DNA of 64,000 nt, taken from Pseudomonas triticicola (GTDB lineage Bacteria; Pseudomonadota; Gammaproteobacteria; Pseudomonadales; Pseudomonadaceae). The first letter of the stretch is position 1. Each line of letters begins with the position of its first letter. Both the position numbers and the translations under genes were made by a program. The notes under the pieces are model-generated. The model did no database searches. It was given only the letters and a program-made list of their open reading frames with translations, and had not been told where the DNA came from. This document shows, one piece after another, positions 22,930-32,500 of the stretch. Where the stretch lies: contig NZ_JAHSTX010000001.1 in the NCBI RefSeq assembly GCF_019145375.1, positions 1,277,001 through 1,341,000 on the forward strand, given 5' to 3'.

Positions 22930-24465
22930 TTAATGATGAGTTAATGCTTCGAGGAAATCAGCGCCAGGCATCGGTCTACCGTACAAATAGCCCTGCAAAA
23001 AGTTAACGTTATGCTCGGTCAGGTAATCAGCCTGGGCCTGAGTTTCGACACCTTCGGCAACAATGCCCAAGTCCAGTTTGGCCGACAGTTCTATGATGGA
23101 GTCGAGAATATGCCTCGATAACGCGTCTACGCCGATCATGGCCACGAAGCTCTGATCGATTTTTAGAAAGTCGACGTTGAAGGTGCGCAGATAACCAAGG
23201 CTTGAGTGTCCGGTACCAAAGTCGTCGATCGCGATTTTTACTCCCAGTGCATGCAATTGCTCAAACAGCTGAAGCGTGACGTCGCTCGGCTCGATCAGTT
23301 CGCGCTCCGTCAATTCCAGTACCAGTTCGACGCTGCCGGGCGCAAATGCCGCCACGAGGTCACGACAATCTTCGACCAGCTCCAGATCCTGGCAATGGCT
23401 GGCGCTGATGTTGATGCCAATATGGAAAGGCTTGGCGAAAGCCGCAGACTGCGGTCCCAGCAGGGCCGCAGTCTGTTGCATCAGCGCGCGGGTCATCGGC
23501 ACGATCAGGCCTGAGTGCTCGGCAAATGGAATGAACAGATCCGGGCGTACCAGCCCCTCTTTCGGGTGATTCCAGCGCATCAGCACTTCGGCACCCGACC
23601 ATCGCTTGCTGTCGCCGTGAACCACGGGCTGGAAGTACGGAATGAATTCCCCGGCCTCGAGTGCGCGCATCATTTCGTGGCTGGGCGAGGTCGATCGCTT
23701 CTGAACGAAGTGGCCAATGGCACCGGAGATTGCACCGAAGAAAATCAACAGACTGAACAGCGGAGGATATTCAGCCGCCATGTAACGCCGGACTTCGCCC
23801 TGGGGGAAACCCGCCGACACTTTGAAACCGTAACGCTCGGATTCCAGCAGGCTGTTCGCGACCGGCGGGGCAGGCAGTGATCCCTGATGGACTTTGCCGT
23901 CGGCGGACAGCCAGTTATCGCCCACTTGCAACATCAGTAATGTCTGGCGGCCGATCAGGCGCAGGATGTTGCTCAAGTGATAGCCATCCAGTGTGGTCAG
24001 CGCGCCACCACGACCGTCGCTGAGACGGTAGATCAATAATGCCGTATCAGGCGTCACCGGATTGCCGTTCATCAACCACAGTTTGCCTTGATGATAGTCC
24101 CCGGCATTAACGGCTTCATGGAACGCCCCGAAGAGTGAGCTGCAGTAGAGATTGTTGTCCCAGACCAGATTGGTCGAGCGCACGAAAGGGCGGCGGGTCA
24201 CCTGTTCGCGCAGGGCCAGTTTCACCTCTTCGCAATTTTTCCCGGCAAGCGGCAGCAGGACCCGGGCAGCTTCTGCGGTGTTATCGAGCATCAAGTCGAA
24301 CTGTCGCAACGCTTGTTCGGCCGTTTCTCTGGCACTTTGCTGCAGAGTGCGTTCTGCCTGCATATAGAGAATCACACTGCCCAGCACGATTGGCAGCAGG
24401 CTGCTGAGCAAAGTCACAACGTTGCGGGTGCTGCGTTTGCGGCGGGGTCTGCGGGTCAGCGGCAT
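22930..24465 (-). CDS. CSS-motif EAL-domain c-di-GMP phosphodiesterase
   Basis: A 511-residue membrane protein. TM1 is about residues 16-36; a periplasmic CSS domain has Cys78 and the CSS motif at 108-110 (YCSSLFG), which can form a redox-controlled disulfide; TM2 is near 240. The EAL domain (about 260-505) retains EVLMRW (a variant of E-x-L), NISASH, IAIDDFGTGHSSLGYL, FLKIDQSF and GIVAEGVET, so catalysis is likely. It resembles the E. coli Pde CSS-EAL enzymes, which are controlled by Dsb oxidation. ATG 24465 has AGGA upstream; an in-frame GTG at 24471 is the alternative. Confidence 0.9.
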   Translation of the reverse strand: MPLTRRPRRKRSTRNVVTLLSSLLPIVLGSVILYMQAERTLQQSARETAEQALRQFDLMLDNTAEAARVLLPLAGKNCEEVKLALREQVTRRPFVRSTNLVWDNNLYCSSLFGAFHEAVNAGDYHQGKLWLMNGNPVTPDTALLIYRLSDGRGGALTTLDGYHLSNILRLIGRQTLLMLQVGDNWLSADGKVHQGSLPAPPVANSLLESERYGFKVSAGFPQGEVRRYMAAEYPPLFSLLIFFGAISGAIGHFVQKRSTSPSHEMMRALEAGEFIPYFQPVVHGDSKRWSGAEVLMRWNHPKEGLVRPDLFIPFAEHSGLIVPMTRALMQQTAALLGPQSAAFAKPFHIGINISASHCQDLELVEDCRDLVAAFAPGSVELVLELTERELIEPSDVTLQLFEQLHALGVKIAIDDFGTGHSSLGYLRTFNVDFLKIDQSFVAMIGVDALSRHILDSIIELSAKLDLGIVAEGVETQAQADYLTEHNVNFLQGYLYGRPMPGADFLEALTHH

Positions 24466-24677
24466 GGACACATCCTGTGGAGTCGAAGTCCGGCCCGATA
24501 GACAATTGAGCCAGAGGGGAGAATAGATCGCAGATGGCTCTTGCGCCGTACGAAAAAAAGCGGATTTTATACAGAGGGCAGACAGGTCCCGTTACGCTGT
24601 GTAGAATCGATTTACGCATACAATAATAATCGTCTTCTGGCAGCAGAAGCCTCGCCCGCAGGAGCCTTGGGTCGACA

Positions 24678-24773
24678 ATGAAGATATTCGGGTTCCAACT
24701 GATCTACGGAGACTTCCTCGCGCGCAGCGTGCGTGGCATCTCCTGTGCGCCTCCCTCTACATCACTTTCCTGA
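24678..24773 (+). CDS. Possible short peptide upstream of hpd
   Basis: A 31-residue frame beginning MKIFGFQLIYGDFLARSVRG and ending PPSTSLS, ending 43 bases before the hpd ATG. SD support is weak (AGGAG about 13 bases upstream). It could be a regulatory leader peptide, a small protein, or chance. Recorded because the 345-base gap upstream of hpd otherwise has no feature. Confidence 0.3.
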   Translation: MKIFGFQLIYGDFLARSVRGISCAPPSTSLS

Positions 24774-24816
24774 CAAATAACCCTGGTTAATTGATAAGAA
24801 ATGATGAGGCGTCACC

Positions 24817-25893
24817 ATGGCAGATTTATACGAAAACCCAATGGGCCTGATGGGCTTTGAGTTCATCGAGTTCGCAGCGCCGACTCCCGGCACGCTGGAG
24901 CCGATCTTCGAGATCATGGGCTTCACCAAAGTCGCGACCCACCGTTCCAAGAACGTGCACCTCTACCGTCAGGGCGCGATCAATCTGATCCTCAATAACG
25001 AACCCAACAGCGTCGCCTCGTACTTCGCCGCCGAACACGGCCCGTCCGTTTGCGGCATGGCGTTTCGCGTCAAGGATTCGCAGAAAGCCTATTCCCGCGC
25101 ACTCGAACTCGGCGCTCAGCCGATCCACATTGAAACCGGTCCGATGGAGCTTAACCTGCCGGCGATCAAAGGCATCGGCGGCGCGCCGCTGTATCTGATC
25201 GACCGTTTCGGCGAAGGCAGCTCGATCTACGACATCGACTTCGTGTTTATCGAAGGTGTTGATCGCAACCCGGTTGGCGCTGGCCTGAAGATCATCGATC
25301 ACCTGACCCACAACGTTTATCGCGGTCGCATGGCCTACTGGGCGAACTTCTACGAGAAGCTGTTCAACTTCCGTGAAATCCGTTACTTCGACATCAAGGG
25401 CGAGTACACCGGTCTGACTTCGAAAGCCATGACCGCACCGGATGGCATGATCCGCATCCCGCTCAACGAAGAGTCATCCAAGGGCGCCGGGCAGATCGAA
25501 GAGTTCCTGATGCAGTTCAACGGCGAGGGCATCCAGCACGTTGCATTCCTCACCGACGATCTGATCAAGACCTGGGATCAGTTGAAGAAAATCGGCATGC
25601 GCTTCATGACCGCGCCGCCGGACACCTACTACGAAATGCTTGAAGGTCGCCTGCCGAATCATGGCGAGCCGGTCGATGAGCTGCAATCACGCGGCATCCT
25701 GCTCGACGGTGCCTCTGAGCAGGGCGACAAGCGCCTGCTGCTGCAGATCTTCTCGGAAACCCTGATGGGGCCGGTGTTCTTCGAATTCATCCAGCGCAAG
25801 GGTGACGACGGTTTTGGCGAGGGCAACTTCAAGGCCCTGTTCGAATCGATCGAGCGTGACCAGGTGCGTCGTGGTGTGCTGACCACTGAGTAA
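24817..25893 (+). CDS. hpd: 4-hydroxyphenylpyruvate dioxygenase
   Basis: A 358-residue Fe(II) enzyme converting 4-hydroxyphenylpyruvate to homogentisate in tyrosine and phenylalanine breakdown. Two VOC modules; the C-terminal one carries the 2-His-1-Glu iron site: His in IDHLTHNV, His in [11 protein letters not shown] and Glu in [18 protein letters not shown]. The last stretch is the family's C-terminal signature. SD GAGGCGTCACC. No hmgA or fah is nearby. Product also feeds pyomelanin and tocopherol-type routes elsewhere. Confidence 0.97.
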   Translation: MADLYENPMGLMGFEFIEFAAPTPGTLEPIFEIMGFTKVATHRSKNVHLYRQGAINLILNNEPNSVASYFAAEHGPSVCGMAFRVKDSQKAYSRALELGAQPIHIETGPMELNLPAIKGIGGAPLYLIDRFGEGSSIYDIDFVFIEGVDRNPVGAGLKIIDHLTHNVYRGRMAYWANFYEKLFNFREIRYFDIKGEYTGLTSKAMTAPDGMIRIPLNEESSKGAGQIEEFLMQFNGEGIQHVAFLTDDLIKTWDQLKKIGMRFMTAPPDTYYEMLEGRLPNHGEPVDELQSRGILLDGASEQGDKRLLLQIFSETLMGPVFFEFIQRKGDDGFGEGNFKALFESIERDQVRRGVLTTE

Positions 25894-25948
25894 TCCGAAA
25901 TGAAAAAATCCCGGCCTGCAGAGATGCAGCGCCGGGATATTTTAAGAT

Positions 25949-26028
25949 CAAAAGATCGCAGCCTTCGGCAGCTCCTACATTTGGAATGCATTTTTCCTGT
26001 AGGAGCTGCCGAAGGCTGCGATCTTTTG
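25949..26028. repeat. REP pair (TAGGAGCTGCCGAAGGCTGCGATC family)
   Basis: Two perfect 31-bp inverted copies (25949-25979 and 25998-26028) separated by 18 bases form a REPIN-type hairpin. It ends 3 bases before the stop codon of the minus-strand transporter gene and follows hpd, so it may act as a mutual 3' barrier. Confidence 0.9.
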
Positions 26029-26031
26029 CTT

Positions 26032-27003
26032 TTAAGAGCGGCGTTGGCGCGTCAAATGTTTGAAGCCTTCGAACACCAGCACCACAACCGCCAGCCAGAT
26101 CGGGATGTAAGTCAGCCACTCGCCCGACTTGATGCTTTCCCCCAGCAACAACGCCACCGCGAGCAACAACACCGGTTCCACATAACTCAACAAACCAAAC
26201 AGACTGAACGGCAGCAGGCGACTGGCGATGATGTACACCACCAGTGCGGACGCACTGATCAGACCGAGCAGCGGAATCAGCCACATCAGCCCCGGATACT
26301 GATCGAAAACGGCCAGGCCCTGTTCGCCGCCCTGCACAAACCAGTAGGCGACCGGCAGCATCAGGGTCATGTCGACCCAAAGGCCACCGAGGTTGTCGGT
26401 TTTCAGGTATTTGCGCAGTACGAAGTACAGCGGATAACCGACCACAACCACCAGCGTCGCCCAGGAAAATCCGCCAACCTGGTACAGCTCGTTCAACACG
26501 CCAAGGCTGGCGAAAAACACCGCGATTTTCTGCAGGTAAGACAGGCTCTCGCCATAGGCAATCCGCCCGGTCAGCACCATCGCCAGTGGCAACAGGAAAT
26601 AACCCAGCGATACATCCAGGCTGTAGTCATTGAGCGGTGCCCACATGAACAGCCACAGCTGAACCCCGAGCAGGGCGGAAGAAATCACCAGTCCGGCAAT
26701 CAGCTTCGGCCTGGCCGCGATCAATCGGAGCAGCTCCAGCACCCGCCGCCATTCCCCGGAAACCAGCATGAACACGGTCATGCACGGCACGGTCAGGAGC
26801 ATGCGCCAGCCGAAGATTTCCACGCCGCTCAGAGGTGTCAGCAGCGACGTGTAGTAATACATGACGGCAAACAGCACCGAGGCTGAGACCGATAAAGCGA
26901 TACCTTTAGACAAACTGTCCTCGCGACGTGATGGTTGAACGGGCCGCGCAGGATACGTGGTTTCTGTGCTGAATATTGAGCGGATGCTCATTATTCGAAA
27001 CAT
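26032..27003 (-). CDS. EamA/RarD-family inner-membrane transporter
   Basis: A 323-residue integral membrane protein with about ten hydrophobic segments in two EamA-type halves (opening ALSVSASVLFAVMYYYTSLL). The pattern fits the RarD branch of the drug/metabolite transporter superfamily. Substrate unknown. An N-terminal cytoplasmic tail of about 30 residues precedes TM1; ATG 27003 has GGA at SD distance, but the in-frame ATG at 26991 is possible. Confidence 0.8.
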   Translation of the reverse strand: MFRIMSIRSIFSTETTYPARPVQPSRREDSLSKGIALSVSASVLFAVMYYYTSLLTPLSGVEIFGWRMLLTVPCMTVFMLVSGEWRRVLELLRLIAARPKLIAGLVISSALLGVQLWLFMWAPLNDYSLDVSLGYFLLPLAMVLTGRIAYGESLSYLQKIAVFFASLGVLNELYQVGGFSWATLVVVVGYPLYFVLRKYLKTDNLGGLWVDMTLMLPVAYWFVQGGEQGLAVFDQYPGLMWLIPLLGLISASALVVYIIASRLLPFSLFGLLSYVEPVLLLAVALLLGESIKSGEWLTYIPIWLAVVVLVFEGFKHLTRQRRS

Positions 27004-27078
27004 ATCGCGTCCATCCGCTCATGCCAGCCTCGTCAAAAGAGGCTGGCAGATGGAGCATAGATGGCAAATGGACCAGCG

Positions 27079-29202
27079 TTAAGGGGCGCCGTCTGGACTG
27101 CTCTTGAATGGATTGCCGAAGTGCTTGAGGTACAGCTCACCAAATTTGTACGAGGCATAATCGGACACATGACCAATGTCGCGGTACACCGGCACGTCAT
27201 CGACGCTGGTCATGCAGGTACCGTCCTTGCATTGCACTTTTTTTGGATCAAGGACGATCAGTTGCGGATATTCCGCCTGCAATTGCGCGAACAGTGTGGC
27301 CATGAAGGGATCTTCAAGCCCCGACCACGGCACCGCCGCACACAGACGGCTTTGTTCAGCACTGCCGAGCATGCCGCGTAACTTGATCTGTCTGAGCAGA
27401 CACTCGTTGATTCTGGCGGGCATGGGTAGAGTGTTCATCAGCAAGATCGGCGTGGCGCCTGATTCGACGACGATGTCGAGTGCCTGCCGAACCGCCACCC
27501 CGAGGCGTTCCTGCGACAGTGCGAGACTGCGTGGGTCATCGAGTTTGGTGACGATCGCGTCGGTGAGGTAGGCCTCCCAGAACTGCCCGATGATCACATA
27601 TTGAAAATGGCTGCTTGCGATGAGGTCGTAATAACGCTCAGCGGCGTTATGGCATTTTTCATAGAGCGCATTTCTGGCCTTGTACCAGTCGTACAGATAG
27701 ATTCCGGGTAACGCCAGGCAGGCTGGATAACCCTGGGCAAGAACCGACAGGCCGGCATCCTTGGCCAACGTCTCGATAAATCCCCAATAGTGATTCGAAT
27801 AGGAGTCTCCGATCAGCAAAGCTTGCGGCTTGGCTAACGGCGCGCCCATGACGCAATCAGGCTCAACCCTGTCGCTGTTCCCCAGGCAATCCTCACGATT
27901 GGTCGGTACGTACGCCTTCAAGGTGCTGAACATGGCGATGGAGTCTTCACCAAAACGGTTCGGCCATCCGTCATGATTTTTGCCGGCGGAGTGAAGCAGT
28001 GACAGGCCGATGGCGGGCAGCAGCATCAACAGCAGTAGGGTCTTGCCGAAACCGGCCCGTACTTTGCGAAACCTGTTTTCGATGAGCCCGAAGGACAGGT
28101 AGCCCATTACGAACGTGACGGCGAAAAAACCAGTTGTCACTGCGGGCGTCAGGTCGACACCCAGGTAGGCCAGCACCGCCAGAATCGGCCAATGCCACAG
28201 ATACAACGAGTAGGAAAGGGTGCCAATGAACACCAGCGGTTTGAATGCAAGGACATCCGAGGTGATGCTCACATTACCTATGCCGCGAACCAGCAGCAGG
28301 GCCGTGGCGACGCATACCGCGACCGCGTGATAGTTGGGGAATCCGCTGAGGATATCGTCCTGGATCGCACAATAGGCGATCGTGACCAGCGCAACCGCGC
28401 AAATGAGCGAAGCGCTGACACGACTCAGGCGAAATCTGTCCGCGCTGAAAATGACGGCGCACGAACCAATCATCAACTCGAAGATGCGCGCGGTAAAAAA
28501 GTAATAGTTCAGATCGGGAGCGACTCGCGACAGATACAGCGCCAGCGCGGTGGCGGCAAGGGTCAAGCCCATTACCACGCCGCTCAAGGCCCGTTTCGCC
28601 ACATAGCGATGCAGTAGCCAGATACCCAACGGTAGCAGCAGGTACCACTGCCATTCGATCGCCAATGACCAAGTGTGCAACAGCGGAAGGCTGGCGGCAT
28701 CGGGCGTGGCGTAGCCGGAAGTCACCTTGGAGAAATACTGGTTGGAGATCAGTAATGAGGTGTACTTCTCGCTTTTCAGGAAGTCGATGTAGTCATCGGG
28801 CAAATACAGCAGCGTGGTGATCAGCAAGGTCACAGCCAACAGCGCGACAACGGCCGGTTGCAAGCGCCAGATGCGACTGCTGTAGAAACCCGTGAAGCTG
28901 AACGTGCCGTTGTCCAGCGACTTCATGATGATTGAGGTGGTCAGATACCCGGAAATCACGAAGAAGATATCCACGCCGATAAAGCCGGAGGGAAATAACG
29001 TCAGCCCTGCGTGAAATATCAGCACGAGCAGGACAGCGATAGCCCGCAGCCCATCAATGTCTGCGCGGTATTCAAGGCCAGCGCTGTGCGATTTACCGGT
29101 AGCCGCTACGGGCGGGGATGTATCGAATGCCTCTTTGTTATCGAAAACATTGAACATCGCGCGCAATGGCTTGCGGGCAAACTCGAGGGGCCGATTGAGC
29201 AT
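27079..29202 (-). CDS. Acyltransferase-3 / SGNH fusion, probable polysaccharide O-acetyltransferase
   Basis: A 707-residue protein. The N-terminal acyltransferase-3 domain (about 45-390, roughly ten TM segments) has YRADIDGLRAIAVLLVLIFH and SGYLTTSII, as in OafA/YrhL-type enzymes. The C-terminal periplasmic SGNH domain (about 440-690) has GDSYSNHYWG with the nucleophile Ser and VYRDIGHVSDYA with the acid/base Asp-His. Such proteins move acetyl groups onto O-antigen or other glycans. It stands alone, without glycan synthesis genes around. SD CAGGATAGTCA before ATG 29202. Confidence 0.88.
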   Translation of the reverse strand: MLNRPLEFARKPLRAMFNVFDNKEAFDTSPPVAATGKSHSAGLEYRADIDGLRAIAVLLVLIFHAGLTLFPSGFIGVDIFFVISGYLTTSIIMKSLDNGTFSFTGFYSSRIWRLQPAVVALLAVTLLITTLLYLPDDYIDFLKSEKYTSLLISNQYFSKVTSGYATPDAASLPLLHTWSLAIEWQWYLLLPLGIWLLHRYVAKRALSGVVMGLTLAATALALYLSRVAPDLNYYFFTARIFELMIGSCAVIFSADRFRLSRVSASLICAVALVTIAYCAIQDDILSGFPNYHAVAVCVATALLLVRGIGNVSITSDVLAFKPLVFIGTLSYSLYLWHWPILAVLAYLGVDLTPAVTTGFFAVTFVMGYLSFGLIENRFRKVRAGFGKTLLLLMLLPAIGLSLLHSAGKNHDGWPNRFGEDSIAMFSTLKAYVPTNREDCLGNSDRVEPDCVMGAPLAKPQALLIGDSYSNHYWGFIETLAKDAGLSVLAQGYPACLALPGIYLYDWYKARNALYEKCHNAAERYYDLIASSHFQYVIIGQFWEAYLTDAIVTKLDDPRSLALSQERLGVAVRQALDIVVESGATPILLMNTLPMPARINECLLRQIKLRGMLGSAEQSRLCAAVPWSGLEDPFMATLFAQLQAEYPQLIVLDPKKVQCKDGTCMTSVDDVPVYRDIGHVSDYASYKFGELYLKHFGNPFKSSPDGAP

Positions 29203-29422
29203 TGACTATCCTGGCAGACTTTTCGAGCGGGCAACCGTAGGTTTGGCTGCATGAAGCTCGGTTCCATAAAGTGGCCAAGTATATAGGTTTTGTTACAAAA
29301 GCCTTGATGGGTTTCGAGCGGCCGTCTTTTTCGGAAGAGGGCGCAGGTTAATGTCAGGATCGAATGTGTTTGCGTCCTTACACAAATGGCTCACATCGTT
29401 GTCTCGTCTGCTGCCGTGATCT

Positions 29423-29580
29423 TCACCGCCTGCGCCGGTGTGTAGGCCTGTTGGCGTACGGCGTCACATCGGGTGCGTACTTGCCGTTGAGAGCCAAGGT
29501 ACTCCACGGCATCACGCCAAGACCGTACTTTTGCGCGGGGTGATCTGCTCGATCTCGGCCGGCGGTCTAAAATCCTTTTT
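29423..29580 (-). pseudogene. Remnant of an aldo/keto reductase
   Basis: On the minus strand one frame reads AEIEQITPRK and a second frame continues KYGLGVMPWSTLALNGKY, the conserved aldo/keto reductase stretch E-I-x-P-(x)n-YGLGV-x-PWSPLA-x-G-x-LTGKY. The two pieces are joined by a frameshift and both frames end in stops within about 50 codons. There is no start and no catalytic Asp-Tyr-Lys-His region. I read this as a decayed internal fragment. The rest of the 29203-29684 gap shows no gene. Confidence 0.5.
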
Positions 29581-29644
29581 GCCGGTGGGTGGGGAGTCAA
29601 TCAAATACCAGAAGCCTCAAAGTCCGAAAGGTGAACCCGAATGA

Positions 29645-29668
29645 AAAACGGCCCGAAAGGGCCGTTTT
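29645..29668 (-). terminator. Terminator of the MFS transporter gene
   Basis: Perfect 10-bp stem AAAACGGCCC / GGGCCGTTTT with GAAA loop, ending 16 bases past the MFS stop on the minus strand; T-run on that strand. Confidence 0.85.
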
Positions 29669-29684
29669 GGTCATGCCCGAGAGC

Positions 29685-30995
29685 TCAAGCCCGCAACGTC
29701 CGCGTCATCCGCAACGCCAGCAGACTCCCGCCAACGATCACCGCCGCCAGCAGATACAACGCCGCATCCGTCGAGCCAGTGCTGTCCTTGACCCAACCCA
29801 CCAGGTACGGGCTGAGGAACCCGGCCATCTGCCCCATCGAGTTGATCAACGCCAGCCCACCAGCCGCCGCGCCTGCGCTCAGCATCGCCGTCGGCACCGG
29901 CCAGAACATCGGCAGACCAGTCAGTGCGCCCATGGTCGCGATGGTCAGGCCGAGAATCGCAATCGCCGGATTGGCCGCAAAGTTCACTGCGATCACCAGC
30001 CCGATCGCGCCCATCAGCATCGGCACCACCAAGTGCCAGCGGCGCTCCTTGCGCAAGTCCGCCGAGCGGCCGACGACCAGCATGAACACCGCCGCGAGCA
30101 GATACGGAATCGCACTCAGCCAGCCGATCACCAGGTTGTCGCTGAAGCCGAGGTTCTTGATGATCGACGGCAGCCAGAAGTTGATCGCGTACACGCCGCT
30201 CTGGATGCAGAAATAGATCAGGCCGAAGGCCCAGATCGCAGGATTCTTGAACACCGCAAGCAATGAGTCGGTGGCGGTTTTCGGTTTGTTGGCGAGGTCG
30301 TCGGCGTGGTCGGCTTCGAGCACCGAACGTTCGTGGGCGGTCAGCCATTTGGCGTTGGCAAAGCTGTCGCTCAACAGGAAATACGCCAGTGCGCCGAGGA
30401 ACACGGTCGGAATGCCTTGCAGCAGGAACATCCACTGCCAACCGGCCAGGCCACCTTGGCCGGCGGCGAAGTGGTTAAGGATCCAGCCGGAAAACGGGCT
30501 GCCGAGCAGACCGGAGACGGGGATTGCCGACATGAACAGCGCCATGATTCGGCCCCGGCGGAACGTCGGGAACCACTGCGAGAGATACAGCACGACGCCC
30601 GGGAAGAAACCCGCCTCAGCCGCACCGGTGAAAAAGCGCAGGGTGTAGAACTCGGTCGGGGTGGTGACGAACAACAGGCAGGTCGACAGCGTGCCCCAGG
30701 TGATCATCATCAAGGCAATCCAGCGCCGAGGACCGAAGTGGGTCAGTGCCAGGTTGCTCGGCACGCCGCACAGCACGTAACCGATGAAGAAGATGCCGGC
30801 GCCGAGGCCATATACGGTTTCGCTGAATTTCAGTGCGTCGAGCATCTGCAATTTGGCGAAGCCGACGTTGACCCGGTCGAGGTAGTTGAACAGGTAGCAG
30901 ATGAAAATGAAGGGAATCAAACGCAGGGTGATGCGTTTGTAGACGGCGTTTTTACCGTCGTCGATGGTCTGGGTAGCTGCGGCGCTCTGCGACAT
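29685..30995 (-). CDS. MFS transporter, anion:cation symporter family (hexarate/glycerate type)
   Basis: A 436-residue, 12-TM major facilitator of the ACS family: YLDRVNVGFAKLQM in TM1 and GAAEAGFFPGVVLYLSQWFP in TM4-5 are family signatures. I chose ATG 30995 (GAGAGAGCC upstream); the frame continues to 31697 only as antisense of cdaR. It is divergent from cdaR, with glycerate kinase beyond. By context it imports a sugar diacid or glycerate; the exact substrate cannot be read. Confidence 0.85.
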   Translation of the reverse strand: MSQSAAATQTIDDGKNAVYKRITLRLIPFIFICYLFNYLDRVNVGFAKLQMLDALKFSETVYGLGAGIFFIGYVLCGVPSNLALTHFGPRRWIALMMITWGTLSTCLLFVTTPTEFYTLRFFTGAAEAGFFPGVVLYLSQWFPTFRRGRIMALFMSAIPVSGLLGSPFSGWILNHFAAGQGGLAGWQWMFLLQGIPTVFLGALAYFLLSDSFANAKWLTAHERSVLEADHADDLANKPKTATDSLLAVFKNPAIWAFGLIYFCIQSGVYAINFWLPSIIKNLGFSDNLVIGWLSAIPYLLAAVFMLVVGRSADLRKERRWHLVVPMLMGAIGLVIAVNFAANPAIAILGLTIATMGALTGLPMFWPVPTAMLSAGAAAGGLALINSMGQMAGFLSPYLVGWVKDSTGSTDAALYLLAAVIVGGSLLALRMTRTLRA

Positions 30996-31094
30996 AGCGG
31001 CTCTCTCTTTATTATGATTTTTTGCGATGCAAAGGGTAACGTTGATCGCCCTGAGAGTCTCGGCCACCTTTGGCCGGATTGTCTTTGTGCCTGA

Positions 31095-31122
31095 GCACAG
31101 GGTTTGCCGCCAGACCCTGTGC
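31095..31122. promoter_or_regulatory. Inverted repeat in the MFS-cdaR divergent region
   Basis: Perfect 9-bp arms GCACAGGGT / ACCCTGTGC separated by 10 bases, 44 bases before the cdaR ATG and 100 bases before the MFS ATG. There is no T-run. Placement suits an operator for CdaR or a 5'-leader hairpin. Confidence 0.45.
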
Positions 31123-31166
31123 GGCTGAACAACCGTCCGTGCCTGAAATGAAGGATTGCCGCCGCT

Positions 31167-32285
31167 ATGTTCGAACTCGATCACGACCTTGCCCAGGACA
31201 TCGTCGACCGGGCCATGGCCATTTTGCCGTACAACGTCAATGTCATGGACAGTCAGGGCCTGATCCTCGGCAGCGGTGAACCGGAGCGCATCAACACCCG
31301 GCATGAAGGTGCGCAACTGGTGCTGGCCAACGGGCGCGTGGTGGAAATCGATGCGCAGACGGCGGTGCACCTCAAAGGCGTGCAACCGGGGATCAACCTG
31401 CCGCTGTTGCTCGATCAGCGCTTGATCGGCGTGCTCGGCATTACCGGCGAGCCTGAGCAATTGCGCACTTACGCCGAACTGGTGCGCATGACCGCTGAAA
31501 TGCTCGTCGGCCAGCGCAATCAGCAGGCCGAGCAGCAATGGCGACGGCAGCGTTGCGATGATCTGCTGGCGCTGCTGTTGAGCGAGGCGGGGGATTCGCC
31601 ACGTCTGGTCGATGAGGCGCAGCAGCTCGGGCTCAAACCGCAACTGACGCGGGTGCCGTACCTGTTCGAATTGGGTCTGGAACACGGGCCGGGGCAAACC
31701 GTCGAGGCATTGAGTGCATGGCTGACCTCGCGTTATCCCGACAGTTGGTGTGTTAGTTCAGCCAAGTCTTCGCTGTTGTGGTGTCGCCCGGCCAGCCAGA
31801 ACGTCGAGCACGATCGACTGCTGGAAAAACTCGATGGCCTCGGCTGGAAGATTCTGCGCATCGCCGTCGGCGGGCAGGCGGATGGCCTGGCCGGGTTGCG
31901 CCGCTGTTATCGACGGGTCGGCGACCTGCTGGCGTATGGTCGTGACGTGCTGCCGAACTCGCGGCTGCTGACGCTCAATCGTTATCGCTTGCCGGTCATG
32001 CTGTGGCGTCATCGCAACGACGATGCGCTGGACGAACTGCTCAAGCCGCTGCGCCAGGTCATCGCCAAGGACAGCAACGGCCAGTTGCTGGCGACCCTGC
32101 GCAGTTGGTGCGAGCACGACGGGCAGAGCCAGGCCTGCGCCGAGGCGTTGGGCATTCATCGCAACAGCCTGCGCTATCGCATGGAACGGATTGCCGAGTT
32201 GAGCGGGGTTGATCCGTTGAAGCTGGACGGGATGCTGGCGTTGTACCTGGGGGTGCAGCTGTTGCCGCAGACTGATCCGAATTGA
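31167..32285 (+). CDS. cdaR: CdaR-family sugar diacid regulator
   Basis: A 372-residue activator. N-terminal diacid_rec domain (about 4-135): MFELDHDLAQDIVDRAMAIL, NVMDSQGLILGSG, LLLDQRLIGVLGITG. C-terminal PucR-type HTH (about 315-370): LRSWCEHDGQSQACAEALGIHRNSLRYR. In E. coli CdaR senses galactarate, glucarate or glycerate and switches on their use. Divergent MFS and downstream glycerate kinase fit that role. Confidence 0.9.
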   Translation: MFELDHDLAQDIVDRAMAILPYNVNVMDSQGLILGSGEPERINTRHEGAQLVLANGRVVEIDAQTAVHLKGVQPGINLPLLLDQRLIGVLGITGEPEQLRTYAELVRMTAEMLVGQRNQQAEQQWRRQRCDDLLALLLSEAGDSPRLVDEAQQLGLKPQLTRVPYLFELGLEHGPGQTVEALSAWLTSRYPDSWCVSSAKSSLLWCRPASQNVEHDRLLEKLDGLGWKILRIAVGGQADGLAGLRRCYRRVGDLLAYGRDVLPNSRLLTLNRYRLPVMLWRHRNDDALDELLKPLRQVIAKDSNGQLLATLRSWCEHDGQSQACAEALGIHRNSLRYRMERIAELSGVDPLKLDGMLALYLGVQLLPQTDPN

Positions 32286-32304
32286 TCGGTGTATTTCGGG
32301 GCCC

Positions 32305-32371
32305 CTTCGCGAGCAGGCTCGCTCCCATAGTGGCATGCATTTCAAATGTGGGAGCGAGCCTGCTCGCGAAG
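32305..32371. repeat. REP pair (GGGAGCGAGCCTGCTCGCGA family)
   Basis: Inverted copies of CTTCGCGAGCAGGCTCGCTC (32305-32324 and 32352-32371) joined by a short spacer. The same family occurs near 39242, 41101 and 54108. Confidence 0.9.
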
Positions 32372-32500
32372 AGGCCGGAACATCCAACGCAAGTCTTTTG
32401 TGGAAATGAACAATAAACGCCGACGCCACTTGTGCACCCGACCGGCGTCAAGGCGCAGGCCGACTGGCAGCATGAATGCCACTGCAACCGGAGAATTCCC

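Noticed and set aside
30996..31697. Upstream extension of the MFS transporter frame
   Set aside because: It is antisense to cdaR; the MFS protein starts at 30995 with a good SD and typical N-terminus.
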